Of a stretch of 64,000 nt of DNA, positions 12,309 to 24,712 are shown piece by piece. Under the pieces are notes generated by a model. It ran no database searches, was not told the DNA's origin, and saw only the letters and a program-made list of their open reading frames with translations. Source of the DNA: Drosophila miranda (Eukaryota; Arthropoda; Insecta; Diptera; Drosophilidae); contig NC_046674.1 in the NCBI RefSeq assembly GCF_003369915.1, forward strand, positions 31,747,657 through 31,811,656, given 5' to 3'. How positions within the stretch are numbered: the first letter of the stretch is position 1; each line of letters opens with the position of its first letter. A program made the position numbers and the translations under genes.

Positions 12309-14910
12309 CTAGAACTGCTCGGCCATGAGGAGGACCACGGTAGCCGTCCAGCCGGTGAACGGATTGCAGCCCTTTCCCTCGCCAGTGGAGTCATCGTACT
12401 GTTCCCAAAGGTAGCCGCTCTTCTGGTATTGCCTGAATATATTTCGTACTAGATTCTCGCGCAGTTCCGTGTAAATCTCACGGGCCAGGGCGGCATTGGG
12501 GCCCTCTATCTTGCCATAATGCTGCAGGGCCCTCACAGCCAGAAAGTTAATGTTGATCCAGATGGGGCCACGCCAGTACGGCGGATCGTGCTCAGTGTTC
12601 CGCTTCATATACAGCGGGGAGCGCTTCGATAGCGACCGAAGGCCAAACTTTGTCCAAAGCTGCTGTGGATCCCTCAGGTCCTGCAGCATTTTGGTCAGAT
12701 ACGGCGAGTCGTGATTAAGCTGCTCGAGCAGGAGCGGGAATAGATTTACATAGCCAAATGTGGTGTCCACAAACTGGTAGGTTGGCTGTTCCATCGACAC
12801 GCGCACCATCTCTGGCTGTTGCGACGGGTGGCTGCCCCGCTGCGGCGCCATCGCTGGTGGACGCTTCAGCATGACCTGGTCGGTGTGGAGGCCCCAGTCG
12901 GCGTACTGTTCACTGTAGGGGGCTAGGTGCAGACGGTTCAGCTGCTCGTTGTCCGTCAAATAGGAGGCCGTCTCATAGTACTTGACGTCGTCCTTGCCAA
13001 GCAGCGTCGACAGCTCGGCCATCACGCTGGCGGCCAGCGCCACCCAGCAGCGCAGATCCAAGTGCCGCTCCCGGTCGGTGGGATGCGAGGCGCGTGGATA
13101 ATCGTCCAGGCCGGAGGATAGGCTCTTAGGATTGAGCTCTCGCTGGGTGGTAGTATTTCGACCACGCCACAGATATGATCCCATTAAGTCGCCTGCGAAA
13201 ATGAAGTGCAGAGCACGAATTAGAAAAGGAAAGAGATAGAAAGATGCAGAAGAAAACCGAACCTTTTTGTGTGGTGTTGTACCAGTTGAACCACGCCTGG
13301 ATACGGGGATACAGCCGCTCGAGGGTGGCCAGGCGACCCTCTTGAGAGAGCTCTTTCCTGTGGCTGGTGAGCAGCTTCCGTAGCGTCAGAAAGAACGTTG
13401 GCGGATTGGCATTGCTGTTCCTTTGTGTGACAAACTCTTCGGGGACCTTGGACATGGCCTCAGCTCCGAGGATTTGCTCACGTGGAATCCAGCCCTCGAC
13501 ATTGAGTAGATCAAACCAATGACAGATGATGTCCAGCTCTATATCGATGTCCCATGAACTTATCAGCAGCCCGTGGAAGCCCTCGTCCCATAGGAAGCCA
13601 CGGGGAAAAAAGCTGCGAGAAGGCACGGCCGTGTATAGGGGAGCCTTCCAATAGGGCACTGGGTTCTTGGTGTGGACCGACTGCACACGACTAGAGCCGT
13701 AGAAGTAGCCGATGCCACCTAGCATATTGCTCAGGGCGTTGCGTGCGAAGCGCACCTCTTCGAGCGAGTAGCCGCGGCTCTTCAGCTGAAACTTCTCTTC
13801 GAATCGCTGGTCGAACTCGCTGATCTTTGCCTGCAGCGACTCTGTGTACGCCCGGCCCGTGGGCGGCTTTGGTATGGACTCGCTCAGAGTAAATCCCGAT
13901 GTGGACTGATAGGTAATGTCGAGGGTGAAGTCTACCTCGGCCGTGATCTGTATGGCTATGAAGTTTGGCTCCGGATTGGACGAAGGCAGACCGTTCTGGA
14001 AGACAATCTCGCCGGGCAGGCCAATGAAGCGGTTGCCGCGCTTGTCCGCGAATGCTCGGAAATGCGAAAAGAGCGTGTCTTTCAGCTTACTCAGCGACGG
14101 CGCCACCGTGCTGAGGTAGGACTTGTGCAGAATTTTTCCCTTCATTGCATGGAAGCGGACCTGGAACTCGCCCAGTCCCTGCGTCTCGCCATAGACACCT
14201 GGCTCGGGGCTCTTCTCGTCCGACACGTACTTGATATGGCCATTGGTGCGCTCATCCAACGCCACGTACCAAATGAGCGAGATGCTCTTGTCCCATGCCC
14301 GAGTTGTGTTCCTCACCGAGATACGAGCGGTCCAGTCGCCGCCATATTGCTTCCCAGCCGGATACTTGACAAAGGAGGTCTTCAGCTCGTAGGGTAGGTC
14401 CTGGATCTCCTGCACGCCGAAGCTGCGGCCGTCGTGATGCGTCCACCCGTAGCCGTCGAGATTGTCGCCCTGCTCACACCAGTGCCGAATTCCCTGGCCA
14501 CCATGGCCCAGACTACTGGGCGTGTACCACATCAATCCCATTACCAGGGAGTGCGGATCTCGTGTTTTCATACCGAAGTAGGTGAGCGGCCGGTACGATC
14601 CCCAGTATAGATCTGGATTGTCCAGCCCCGTGTTAACAACCATTTTCTGGTTATCGAACGGAGTGTTCACCCTCGTCTCCAAGTAGCCCACGTAGCCAAA
14701 GAACGAAGCGATTCCCAGGGAAATGCAACCGATTAACGTCTTCCATTTGTCCATCATCACCTTCGAGGACAAATTGAACCTGGTGCTACGCTTCTGTTTG
14801 GAGTTGGCGGCTGCGGCAGCTGCTGCTACTGCTGCCGCTGCCGCTGCTGCAGATGCCGGTTGGCCCGAGTTGCCTGAACTGGACCTGGCAGCGCCAGTAT
14901 TCCGGGCCAT
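12309..14910 (-). CDS. GCS1: Mannosyl-oligosaccharide glucosidase (ER alpha-glucosidase I, GH63), 2 exons
   Basis: The minus-strand exons 14910-13263 and 13192-12309, with a 70-bp GT/AG intron, give 843 residues, normal for the family. The protein has a short cytosolic N-terminus with an alanine run (about residues 22-36), one signal-anchor helix (TLIGCISLGIASFFGYVGYL, about 58-77), then a large lumenal GH63 domain. Conserved landmarks include LYWGSYRPLTYFGMKTRDP, PRGFLWDEGFHGLL near residue 440 and PPYWRGPIWININFL towards the end. The enzyme removes the terminal alpha-1,2-linked glucose from Glc3Man9GlcNAc2 on new glycoproteins, the first trimming step that leads to calnexin-cycle folding. 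The alanine run is coded by mixed GCN codons and may vary in length. The gene looks intact. Confidence 0.95.
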
Positions 14911-15075
14911 TTTATTTGTTGGTTTCGATCGTAATTGGGAGTTACGAAATTCTACTTAGTTTCTGCACAGTTAAAATTATTTAGACAGCGCATTGTATTT
15001 TTGCGTTGTGCGCAGGGTTGCCAATTACAAGAAAACATAACAGCAACGATGGATGACAGGTAAATCTTTAAGATT

Positions 15076-15083
15076 TATCGATA
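15076..15083. promoter_or_regulatory. DRE motif (TATCGATA), probably GCS1 promoter
   Basis: An exact DREF-binding core about 165 bp upstream of the GCS1 start codon, at a plausible promoter distance. Confidence 0.55.
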
Positions 15084-16914
15084 GATGGACTAAGGTGCTG
15101 ATCACGAATTATTATTCGACACAGAGCACATCTTCGGGTAACGTTGGAAGTTTTTGACGGAATTGCAAAACTATTCGAATTGGTCAGGACTATATGTATA
15201 GTTTTTTTTTTTGATAATCAGGTAGGTTCCGGTTTTCACTTATTTTTGCGTTTTCAGCCAAAAAGTTTCGTTGTCACAAATTTTTGTCATCGATATTTTT
15301 TATTTTTCCTTCGATTCTGGCACATTAAAAAAATTGACTTGGTTGCTTCGTAAATATAGAGCGCGATAAAAATGCCTTTACTTGTTTTCAAGCAACAACC
15401 GACGATGTAAGAAGATCAAGACATCTTAGATGAAACAGCTGTGTATTTAAAATGGCTGACGAACTGTGAGTAACAGTTTTTACCAAGATGTTCTTTTAGG
15501 CGCACAGTTTAATATATTTACGAGCCTAATCTGATCTGTTAAGCGCGCACTTATGCTGTTATGCGCAAGCATGTAATTCTTGCCAACGTTTCGATAACCC
15601 AATCGAGCTGCGTCAGCTTGCAGCACGAAAACAAAAAGTGTTGTTGCCATTAGACAAGCTAAATTTCCCTATTAATGGTGTACAATTGATCTTAATGCAT
15701 CTAAAAGTCATCTATTTTTTTCCTTTTGAAATTAAAATTCGTTTTTTGGATCAATAGCTGTTTAATTTTCATTTCGGCGAGGAAAATGTTTCCGATGTGA
15801 AAACGGAGAAATATTGCGTTTTGTGAAAACGGGTGCTCTAAATTATATGTTTTCAAAAGTAAATCAGAAAATTGTCTTGAAAGTGAAATACCTGCCTGAG
15901 TATATGAAGGTTTCATGTTGTTAAATGTTAAAGCCTTTCCTGGTTTTTTTTATTAAAATCGCGGAGGCATCTGGTACGTTACTGGCGTTACGTTACCAAA
16001 TTCCGGGGTAATAAAAGCTAAAAAATATACCGTTAGACGTGATTGTCCAAATTTCAAGGATTTTGTTAGATAATCTAATATGTTTTGAGGAAAATGTTTT
16101 AGCAAAAATCTTAATGTACATCATATGTACATATGTACTGTATAACGATACTCTCTGGACTCCCTTAATAATTGCAGTAGATCTGTCCATAAGTTGGTTT
16201 GGCCTTTGCTGCTCGCAATTTATTTTAGTATCTCTCGCATTATTTCCTGGTGCTCCTCCTGTAATATCTGCTGGTCCTTCCGGCAGTCCTTTCCAGCATT
16301 TCGCCATCAATCTTCAGAAGGCTGTCCAGTTTTGGTGGAGCGCGTTGGCCGCAGAAAGAATGCTGGGGCTTCAGTTAGATCTGTCGTGATCGACCTCAAA
16401 AGAATTCTTTCGGGCACCCCGCAAATCGTCAATATTATCATACCACATTTTTCTTACGCGATTTTCCAGCACTACCCTTCAACCTAGGTGTATTTTTTTA
16501 ATGGCTGTAAAATACTAATATGATAAACAAAAAAATACATACATATAATTATTAAACTTACCACCACTAGTTTCTGGTTTTTATTTTGTATATATTTTTT
16601 TTATGGTTTTTTGGACTTCTACGATTTGAAATTTGGAAAAAGATTTCAAGTATTTATTTTTATTGCTTTTTAGGGTTTCACTTGTAAACTATCGGCAAAG
16701 TATCGCATAAAAAAGTGCGGACTAGGAACATCCCAGATGGATAGTGGAATAACTGAAAAATTTTCGCAGATGCAAAACCTTAGGGACAATCCCAGAAATG
16801 GATTGTGGATGGTCACCCCTGGAAATAGGTTATCAGGTTATCAGAGCCATTTGGCTCTAAGTGGCATTTCTACATGAATGGATTAACAACTAGGTGAGTT
16901 CACTATCTTCACGT

Positions 16915-16922
16915 TATCGATA
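16915..16922. promoter_or_regulatory. DRE motif (TATCGATA), probably INO80C promoter
   Basis: An exact DREF-binding core about 300 bp upstream of the INO80C ATG. Two further ATCGAT words at about 17099 and 17133 lie closer to the gene. Confidence 0.5.
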
Positions 16923-17218
16923 CAAAAGGCCAAGAAGTGGCAAGATGTATGACCTAAAGAGGAGAAAAAATCGAACAAACTAAAAGAACGACTTAGTTCA
17001 CTGAATAAAAGTCAGGAAACGAACTTCTTTAGTAAATTGAACAATTTTTACCCCAAAATTAATGGTTAATTTCATTATACATTTGAGCAGTAAAAACATC
17101 GATGACTCCCATGGAGTCTTCTGAATTGCCAAAACATCGATGTAATGATAGTGCCATCGTTTGTTTTCCCAGCTCTAATGCATACACCAACCATTAAAAT
17201 CTTATCCATCTCTCAAGC

Positions 17219-17628
17219 ATGGACGCGAAATCAAGTCAGAAGAACAGACGCTCATTTAAAAAGCCCTTTATCTTCGCAAAGAACTGTGTCTACCGCCCAA
17301 TGCGCCAGATAAGCAATATGGAACGAAACCAGAAGCTACCTGTTGACAGGCCAACGTGTAAGTAGCAAGAACACCATGCATTTCTTTTGACGCTCAATTC
17401 GCCTTGTCTGTTTGTTTGTGTCAATATCCAGACTTCACGCTTAATGCACCACCCTCTCTGGTACCGGCAAAGAAGTACTCAGACATTAGTGGCTTGCCCG
17501 CCCCCTATATGGATCCGCACACAAAGCTTCGTTTTGTCAATGCCGAAGAGTACGCCTCCATGCAGCACATGCCATCGGACATCATCAACCGGTACCTATC
17601 GGTACGCGGCTACACAAGTGCCGTGTAA
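17219..17628 (+). CDS. INO80 complex subunit C (YL1 C-terminal domain), 2 exons
   Basis: Exons 17219-17357 and 17432-17628, with a 74-bp GT/AG intron, encode 111 residues starting MDAKSSQKNRRSF. A basic N-terminal part (KKPFIFAKNCVYRP) is followed by the YL1_C domain in the last 50 residues: PSLVPAKKYSDISGLPAPY, then DPHTKLRF and LPSDI-type positions, ending YLSVRGYTSAV. This is the arrangement of INO80C (yeast Ies6), a small subunit of the INO80 chromatin remodeller that moves nucleosomes and handles H2A.Z in the nucleus. The protein is shorter at the N-terminus than vertebrate INO80C. The gene converges on the KLHDC3-like gene, and their 3' ends nearly meet. Confidence 0.85.
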
Positions 17629-17784
17629 TGGTGGACGAATGACTGCTGAATGAGCTCTCGAAGGTCCGGTCTGCAGTTATTTCTGACCTTACTTTTAGTT
17701 AGAATGTAAGGTTTATTTTTAAGTATAGATTGTAAAGAGTTGTCAAACTGTAAGGCAGTGAAAATAACCCCAAGAACTTTTAAT

Positions 17785-17790
17785 AATAAA
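17785..17790 (+). terminator. Polyadenylation signal AATAAA for INO80C
   Basis: A canonical hexamer 157 bp after the INO80C stop codon. Confidence 0.6.
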
Positions 17791-17928
17791 ACAGTGAAAG
17801 TAAGCTGAAATTATTCGATACCTTTTCTATTGTTTCTGTGAAAGCTCAACTTTCAGCTATCCTTCAGCTGGGGAACGAACGCTAATGAGCGCTAGAGGAC
17901 ATTTCGGAACAAGTACAGCTAAAGGAGC

Positions 17929-17934
17929 TTTATT
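17929..17934 (-). terminator. Polyadenylation signal AATAAA for the KLHDC3-like gene
   Basis: The canonical hexamer on the minus strand, about 325 bp downstream of the kelch gene stop codon. Confidence 0.55.
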
Positions 17935-18259
17935 TGGTCCTTTCTCTAAATGTTTTACAAACTAAATCTCTCGTGTTATTATCAGTATTATAATTTTGTT
18001 TGAGTTAATTGAGATTTAAGCATCTAAAGGAAGTACCAAAAAAAGTTTCGGAAACTCATCAATTACCGGGATTTCCCAGAATATCAGTATTTCTTGCTCG
18101 ATCTGTATATGTGTGCGTGTGCCTGTGGAAAGCGGACTAGTTGTGGGAGTTATGGGACCCGCTTCCCGGACCTCAGCGCACGCGCCGTGTGAGCTAAGAC
18201 TAATTTCAATGTGTCCTTTATGCATTTTGTGGCATTCGGTCCAGGAATCTTGTTTGATG

Positions 18260-19495
18260 CTACCCGGCCTGGTTGATGGGGCGGCTAATACTGTTCGGCT
18301 GGGTGAGCATCTGCAGGTCGGCGCGAAAGCTCCGTGGCAGTCCGGAGATGTCCAACTGGTACTTCAGCACCACCATGGTGGCCAGGGTCTTCAGTGTTGG
18401 CTCGAAATCTAACACGTGCAGGTCGCTGTAATCTATGAGAGGCAATACCGGCGGTGGCCCGGCGTCTTGGGCCTCCGCATGGCCTTGAACTCCAGGTGCA
18501 GCCGGAGCATATCCCTGCTGCTCGTGCTGCAGCACCGCCGTTGTACTTGTGGAGATTCGTGGACTGGTGCCGCCAAAGAGGAACATTTGTGTGCCTATCA
18601 CAATGGCACATTGACGGCGGCGGGCCGTCGGCCCCTTTCCATTGGCCCGTATTAGGTTCCAGAGTTTACTGCGGGGATCAAACGTGTACAGATCGTTAAA
18701 GTGCTGGTCGAGCAGCCCATTGTAGCCGCCAAAGACGTAGATGAGTTTGTTATAGACGAACATGCTATGGCTGCGCCGGCCGACGGGGACCTTTCCGGCC
18801 GTGAACGGACGGTGCCATACCTTCGTCTTCATGTCCAGAAAGACAATCTCATGGCAATAGGTCTCCTCCTGACTGTGGTATGGGCTGTGCTTATCGCCGC
18901 GTCCCCCGAAAATGTACATGCGCTCTTCCTCGTAGGCCACAGCGGCATGGAAGTCCCGGTAGCTGGGGGGAACACCAAATGTCTGTACATAAGTCCACTC
19001 CATAGTGTCCAGATTGAGGGTGTGCACGTCGCTGCTGAACTCGTTTATCTCATCTACGAAACCGCCGAATATGTACATGGAGTTGCCGATGACACATGCC
19101 GAGTGACCGTCCCGGGCCCCGGGCAAGCAGCCAGTAACCACGGGCCGTGTCCACTTCGCAGTCTTCGGGTCGAAGCAGTAGAGGACGTTGCAAAGGTTCT
19201 CGTCATTCCGTCCGCCCCATATGTAGATGCGCTCCTTGTAGGCCACCACGGTGTGGCCGTACCGCTGGAAGGGGACCAGCGGATACTTGAGAGGAACACC
19301 TTCTTCGTCGTTCTGCTGTGGGACGAGGGTCCAGCGCATAGTGTGTGCGTTCAGGACGTGCACATCGATCTGCTCGTTGAAGCGGTAGTCATAGCCGGTG
19401 CAGTATCCACCGAAGCTGTAGATTAAGTCGCCCACGCCCACAGCGGCATGGTTAACCCTCTGAGGCCCTCCGTCCAGGTGTACGGTCCACAGCAT
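18260..19495 (-). CDS. Kelch repeat protein, KLHDC3 orthologue
   Basis: One uninterrupted coding exon gives 411 residues. I start at MLWTVHLDGGPQRVNHAA because it matches the KLHDC3 N-terminus and because TTGCAG at 19519-19514 is a good splice acceptor 18 nt upstream, implying a 5' UTR intron. Kelch blades recur as IYSFGGY, IYIWGGRND, MYIFGGFVD, MYIFGGRGD, IYVFGGYNG and MFLFGGTSP, giving a six-bladed propeller. A low-complexity Gln/Ala/Pro insert follows the last blade. In vertebrates KLHDC3 is a CUL2 ubiquitin-ligase receptor that reads C-terminal glycine degrons; earlier work linked it to meiosis in testis. The same activity here is inferred from orthology. Confidence 0.9.
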   Translation of the reverse strand: MLWTVHLDGGPQRVNHAAVGVGDLIYSFGGYCTGYDYRFNEQIDVHVLNAHTMRWTLVPQQNDEEGVPLKYPLVPFQRYGHTVVAYKERIYIWGGRNDENLCNVLYCFDPKTAKWTRPVVTGCLPGARDGHSACVIGNSMYIFGGFVDEINEFSSDVHTLNLDTMEWTYVQTFGVPPSYRDFHAAVAYEEERMYIFGGRGDKHSPYHSQEETYCHEIVFLDMKTKVWHRPFTAGKVPVGRRSHSMFVYNKLIYVFGGYNGLLDQHFNDLYTFDPRSKLWNLIRANGKGPTARRRQCAIVIGTQMFLFGGTSPRISTSTTAVLQHEQQGYAPAAPGVQGHAEAQDAGPPPVLPLIDYSDLHVLDFEPTLKTLATMVVLKYQLDISGLPRSFRADLQMLTQPNSISRPINQAG

Positions 19496-19513
19496 TGGGA
19501 TCGGGCTCGGATA

Positions 19514-21599
19514 CTGCAACAGAATGATGACAAAGAAAACTTGATCAGTTTGGGCCGAACGTCAGGCAGAGACTGACTAGCAGCAAAAAAAAAAAAAAGT
19601 AAAACAAACAGACCGAGTTATTATGGAGGTGCGAGTGCTTGAAGGCCACACAGGTGTAAAGGCAACGGCAGATACCACCACTGTTGTTAAAGGTAATTTA
19701 ACTTATTTGTATGTATTGTATTTGTTGTTGCTACCGTTTTTAATAAAACTAGGTATGGAACTTCGCACTTACGGAACGTATATGGTATGTTAAGGCTTTT
19801 CAATCGATGACAGCACTGGCACAGAACAGATGACTCTGACTCGAATTCGGACAGTGCTGTAAGTGCGTGAAAGTTCGCAGCTTTTTTTTTGTCACATTCA
19901 CAGCACCAATGTAACGGAAAAAAGGTGGTAAAAGATTTGTTAGATATAAAATTTGATGTGACAAAGTCACGTATATTTCATTAAAATCCATTCCACAGAT
20001 AATTCAGTGCTTGTTGCATATAAGTGCCTGGCGGTTTTCACAAATGCGCTTCGAGCGCTGTTAGCGAACTGGTGCTGTTGGGCGCACAGAATGATGTGCT
20101 GTTAGAGGCAGTACGTAAGCCAAAAGCATCGCATAGCGTTGTAAAGTTATTGAAATAAATAGCTTAAGTGTACAGTATACAGTACTGTGTGACAGTTGCA
20201 TATACGGAAGGTTACCGAATCCCATGGCAGTTGCGACCCAAAATAAACTCTGGAGACGCATCTTGTTCTGTTAGGTGCAAGTGCACAGCGAGTGCGCTGT
20301 TAGAGAACAGGTGCTGTTAAAGGCAGAATATGAGCGCAGCGCAAACAAATGTAAAATAGAAACAATGCAAACTTCTGCTGCATTATACAAGTGAAGAAAC
20401 GGGTACCACGGACAAAGTGCCTTTTCCAGTGGGTCGTCGTCGTTGCTGCCTCTTTTTTTGTTCTCGGTATATGGTGGTGTGTGTGGCTGTGCATTGTTCT
20501 TGCAAACAAAAACAACAGGCAAAACGTAAGTTGTTTTAACATAATTTTTCAGCCAAATTCAGTTGTTATGCCTCTATTTTACCCGCTCCCCTCGTTGCAA
20601 GCAGCGCAGCGCATTAGCAAAAACAAGACATGTTTGTTTGTTTGTATGTATAGATAGCTGTTTTCCATGTGCGTGCGTATGCCCACTGTTTAACAAATTG
20701 CGCCTTTCGACAGCAAAACTTCAGTTTGAGCAGGAGAGAGCGGGTCGCGAAAATGCTTAATTTCTATCTTTGTCTCTCACCTGCCATTGGTATTGCGTTT
20801 CTTCCACACAGCTGACTTTGTTTCTACCCATTCTGCCGCAAGAGTGTTTGCGCAGGGGGGGCCAGAGGCCAAGAGAAAGGATTTTCGCAGTTTATGTTTG
20901 TTGCATACATAGAACAAAACCAGCAATTCTCACACAAGACACCAAAAGACAAACTAACAGCTGTAGTGCGCATGAGTGTGTGTGTGTGTCGACGCAGCTG
21001 TTTGTGTATTGTTGTTTACGCTTCTGCCTCTCTTCTGCTGCCACTGTAGCGGTCTGTCGCTAGCGTCACAACGCAATAAGTTCAGGCTGTTTTCTGATAA
21101 GAAATCACGAATGCAATCGAATGAAGCCGAAAAGTGTTTACCCCCGATGTGGAAATATTTAATGAAAATAAATGTTTTCTAGCCTTATGTACATACGTAT
21201 GCACATATAGTATATGATATGTACTAGCTCTCTTTTTCTAAAAGTGTGATCTCACTCCATCTCTCTCTCTCGTCAGTTGTTGGTTATTCTGGTTTTCTTT
21301 GTCCCCTGGCCATGATAGAGAGAAATATCTTAGGATAGCATCGATCTCATAGTTTTTATCTGCATCACGATAATCACAGGCGTTACGGGCGGTGTGTTTT
21401 TGTGTAAGAAAATTTTATTGAGTTCGAGTTATATACATACATATGTATGTATGAGCCAAAAAAAAGTTGGATATTACAAACCAATTATATTTAAAAGTTA
21501 TCAACAACATACTAAACCATTACTAATAACTTACTAATACGTGCAACTTTGACACAGCACAAAATACATATGTATATACCAACGCATATAATATTTAAT
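19514..21599. other. Intergenic DNA and 5' region of the KLHDC3-like gene
   Basis: No gene was recognised. A short plus-strand frame from 19623 (MEVRVLEGHTG...) runs to a possible donor at about 19692, but no partner exon was found. Two related blocks at about 20053-20120 and 20289-20335 share GCGCTGTTAG.GAAC.GGTGCT. The stretch 20930-21070 is rich in GT and CTG. Confidence 0.4.
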
Positions 21600-22355
21600 T
21601 ATACCCGATACTATAAATGAGTATTGGGGTAAATTAGATTTGTGGTGAAAATGAATGTGTGTAACGTCCAGAAGTAATCGTTTCCGACCCCATAAAGTAT
21701 ATATATTCTTGATCAGCATCAATAGCCGAGTCGATTGAGCCATGTCTGTCTGTCCGTTTGTCCGTCCGTCCGTCTGTCCGTCCCTATTAGCGCCTAGTGT
21801 GACTATCCGGACTTCTGTGATACATATGTCACTGTTACAAGTATTTCAAAACTTTGTCCCGCCCACTTCCGCCCCCACAAAGGGCGAAAATGTGTGGCAT
21901 CCACAATTTCAACGATACGAGAAAACCAAAAGCCGAATCGTAGAGAATAAACATATCTTCTAGACTGCGGAATCTGAATTGGATCGTATCATTATCATAG
22001 CCAGAACGAAAAAAAAATTTCATTTTTTTTCGCCCTGTCTCTCTCTAACACACACGTATGTATGTATCATAGCCGGCTTTGCTTAGCGTAAAACATTAGC
22101 GCCTAAATCTCAGAGACTATAAGAGCAAGAGCAACCAACTTTTTGATCCACACTCCTGTGATATCGGACCTTGACGAGTTTGTGTTAAAATTTCGCCACA
22201 CCCCCTTACGCCCCCGTAAATTGAGGCTGGGGTAACCAAATTTGGTATCCACACTCCTGTTAGATGTCACTATAAAACGTGTATCTCAAAATTTTGAATC
22301 TGGATCAGATTGGATAAATTGTATAGCCAAAAGGAACAAATCAATTTGCAGTGGT
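21600..22355 (+). mobile_element. DINE-1 copy, diverged and 3' truncated
   Basis: It starts TATACCCGATACT and has the core and a short (GTCY)n tract at 21745-21783. Several internal blocks are deleted and the AGTATCGGGTATA pair and CCCCCTCG end are lost; homology fades after CAATTTGCAGTGG. It is older than the full-length copies. Confidence 0.8.
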
Positions 22356-23617
22356 GCAGTATCTACCAAAAACCCCTTCTTTGATGTTCCGCCTTTTATA
22401 TTGCCTACAGAAGCAACTGATAGAAGAGTCTGTACAAACTATCAAGATACTTAATAGTTTTCAAAGAAACAAAGATGGTTTTCTTTCTAATTGATCAAAT
22501 GCGATCCCGGTTAAGCAAGTTGGTGTAAAAAACGAGTATAGGATACATTTCTTCTCCACGGGTGCAAAGTAGTAACGAAAACAAACAATCGCAGAACAAA
22601 TTTCATTGAGAGACGAAGATAAGCAAACAAATAAAGCCATAGAGCCTGGGCCACTTCGCGAATTAGCTCGCAGATTCCGTGCCGCGCCGCCACATTTTCA
22701 CTGTAAATGCGTACTCGTATGTACTTCTCAATTAAACAAGAACAGAAAAAGCTGACTAGGCGGTTTCGGTGTTAATTATGTACATACATATGTATGTATG
22801 CATGCAGTTTTGAACTGGGCTTGCGGCAATCCAATCCAGTCTGGCTTGCGATCCGCAAGCAACGCTGACAGACAATCGCAATCGCATTCCCAAAAACTTA
22901 TCACGATACATGAGCAGACTTACCGTTACACAGCATGGTGGGGACTTTGCCACAGTCACGCCAACAGGGGCCGAACCAAAACAGCCCACTTCTATGGCAT
23001 TTCCATATTATAAAACTGGGTTTATGTGTGTGCATACATATTAACATACATACATACATACTATACATAGCTAAAGTTGTCATGACCAGAAGACCTCTGT
23101 CCAGCATTAGTGCAGTCGTATGAAACAAGCGCAACAAATATTCTGTCCACCGTTGCCGATCTCACATACATATGTATTTAAGTAAATTTGACTTGCTTTG
23201 GGCCCTGAGGCCTTGCATACCCTTGCACTTCGATCGTTCATATGACATGTACATATGTACATATGTATGTATATACATATCTACATGGTTATGTACATAC
23301 TCGTATCTAACTACATGTGTATGGACATTGTACACACGGCTGCCACAAAAAATCAGGATTCGCCAACAAAAAATTAAATTATCGCGAACTTCATTAGAAA
23401 AAAGCCAAAATGATTATATTTAGTAATTCATGCCTTATACATACATTTATATATTTTGCTCACTCACTGCCTGCTTTTTCCTTATGGTCTCCACTTAATC
23501 AGTATACGTAAAGGTCCATAAGTGAGCTTATGATTTATATAATTTATGCAATACATTTTATATGCCGTTTGTATCGCTGTTCAAAAAAAAATGGGCCCAA
23601 CCGTTTAAGAGATTTTT
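22356..23617. other. Intergenic DNA without recognised content
   Basis: AT-rich DNA with CATA/TATG simple sequence near 22785, 23040 and 23250. No exon or element was recognised. Confidence 0.5.
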
Positions 23618-24712
23618 TATACCCGATACTCAAAATGAGTATTGGGATATATTAGATTTGTGGTAAAAGTGGATGTGTGTAACGTCCAGAAGGAATCGTT
23701 TCCGACCCCATAAAGTATATATATTCTTGATCAGCATCAATAGCCGAGTCGATTGAGCCCTGTCTGTCTGTCTGTCCGTCTGTCCGTCCGTCCGTCCGTC
23801 CGTCCGTCCGTCCCCTTCAGCGCCTAGTGCTCAAAGACTATAAGAGCTGGAGCAACGATGTTTTGGATCCAGACTTCTGTGAAATGTCACTGCTACAAAA
23901 ATATTTCAAAACTTCGCCCCGCCCACTTCCGCCCCCACAAAGGACGAAAATCTGTGGCATCCACATTTTTAAAGATACGATAAGATGACTATATCTTCTA
24001 GAGTGCAAAATCTGAACCAGATCGAATAATGATTATAGCCAGAATCAAGAAAACAATTTCATTCTTTCTCGCTCTGTCTCTCTCTAACACACAGGTTTCA
24101 TGGTCGGTTTTGTCAATTGCAAAATATGAGTTCAAGGATCTCAGAACCTATAAGAGCCAGAGCAACCAAATTTGGTATCCACACTCCTGTGATATCGGAC
24201 CTTGACCGTTTCGTGTCCAAATTTCGCCACACCCCCTTCCGCCCTCGCAAAGGACGAAAATCTGGGGCATCCACAAATCTAAGAGACTATTAAGGCTAGA
24301 GTAACCAAATTTGGTATCCGCACTTCTGTTAGATCTCACTATAAAACGTATATCTCAGAATTTCGCCCCACCCCCTTCCGCCCCCACAAAAGACGAAAAT
24401 CTGTTGCATCCACAATATTGCACATTCGAGAAAACTAAAAACGCAGAATCATAGATAATGACCATATCTATCAGATTGCTGAATCTGGATCAGATCGGAT
24501 CATTTTTGTAGCCAAAAGCAAGAAATCAATTTTCAGTGGCTACGCAGCGCCCGACGTCACGCTCAGACTGATTTTCTGTCTCTCTCGCACGCACTCTTTG
24601 TCGTGTCGTTTAATATTAGCGGCGTCTGCCGGAGGAGAGCCATACTGACTTAGTATCGGGTATAACCGTAGAGTTGCGGTGTCCGCAGCAACTCACAACG
24701 TTCACCCTCGTT
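23618..24712 (+). mobile_element. DINE-1 copy, first member of block A
   Basis: Both subterminal repeats are present and the end reads TTCACCCTCGTT. It lacks about 22 bp after AAAGATACGATAA that are present in the matching member of block B. Confidence 0.85.

Larger units (their letters stand above)
14911..17218. other. Intergenic region between divergent GCS1 and INO80C
   Basis: No gene was recognised. There are two DRE motifs (15076-15083 and 16915-16922) and several ATCGAT words (15290, 17099, 17133). Two short start-plus-donor strings (ATGGATGACAG|GTAAAT near 15049 and ATGGCTGACGAACT|GTGAGT near 15452) could be first exons, but no matching downstream exon was found. The stretch 15950-16500 has no recognisable content. 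Confidence 0.5.
17629..18259. other. Convergent 3' UTRs of INO80C and the KLHDC3-like gene
   Basis: No gene was seen. An AATAAA on the plus strand (17785-17790) and one on the minus strand (17934-17929) place the two likely poly(A) sites about 140 bp apart. Confidence 0.6.

Noticed and set aside
15049..15475. Two possible plus-strand first exons (MDDR and MADEL, each followed by a donor-like GT)
   Set aside because: Each is under 20 nt of coding sequence and no downstream exon in phase was found; such strings are common by chance.
16194..16487. 97-residue plus-strand frame and overlapping minus-strand frame near 16 kb
   Set aside because: No domain or family is recognisable on either strand; AT-rich surroundings make chance frames likely.
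18701..19426. 241-residue frame opposite the kelch gene
   Set aside because: It mirrors the real minus-strand kelch frame and resembles no family.
19623..19694. Plus-strand frame MEVRVLEGHTG with a possible donor
   Set aside because: No partner exon or known protein was recognised, and it lies where the 5' end of the opposite-strand kelch gene is expected.
24148..24339. Minus-strand frames of 60-63 residues repeated in many DINE-1 copies (for example 24148, 28433, 36172)
   Set aside because: They are by-products of the repeat sequence; DINE-1 is non-coding and the frames break in other copies.
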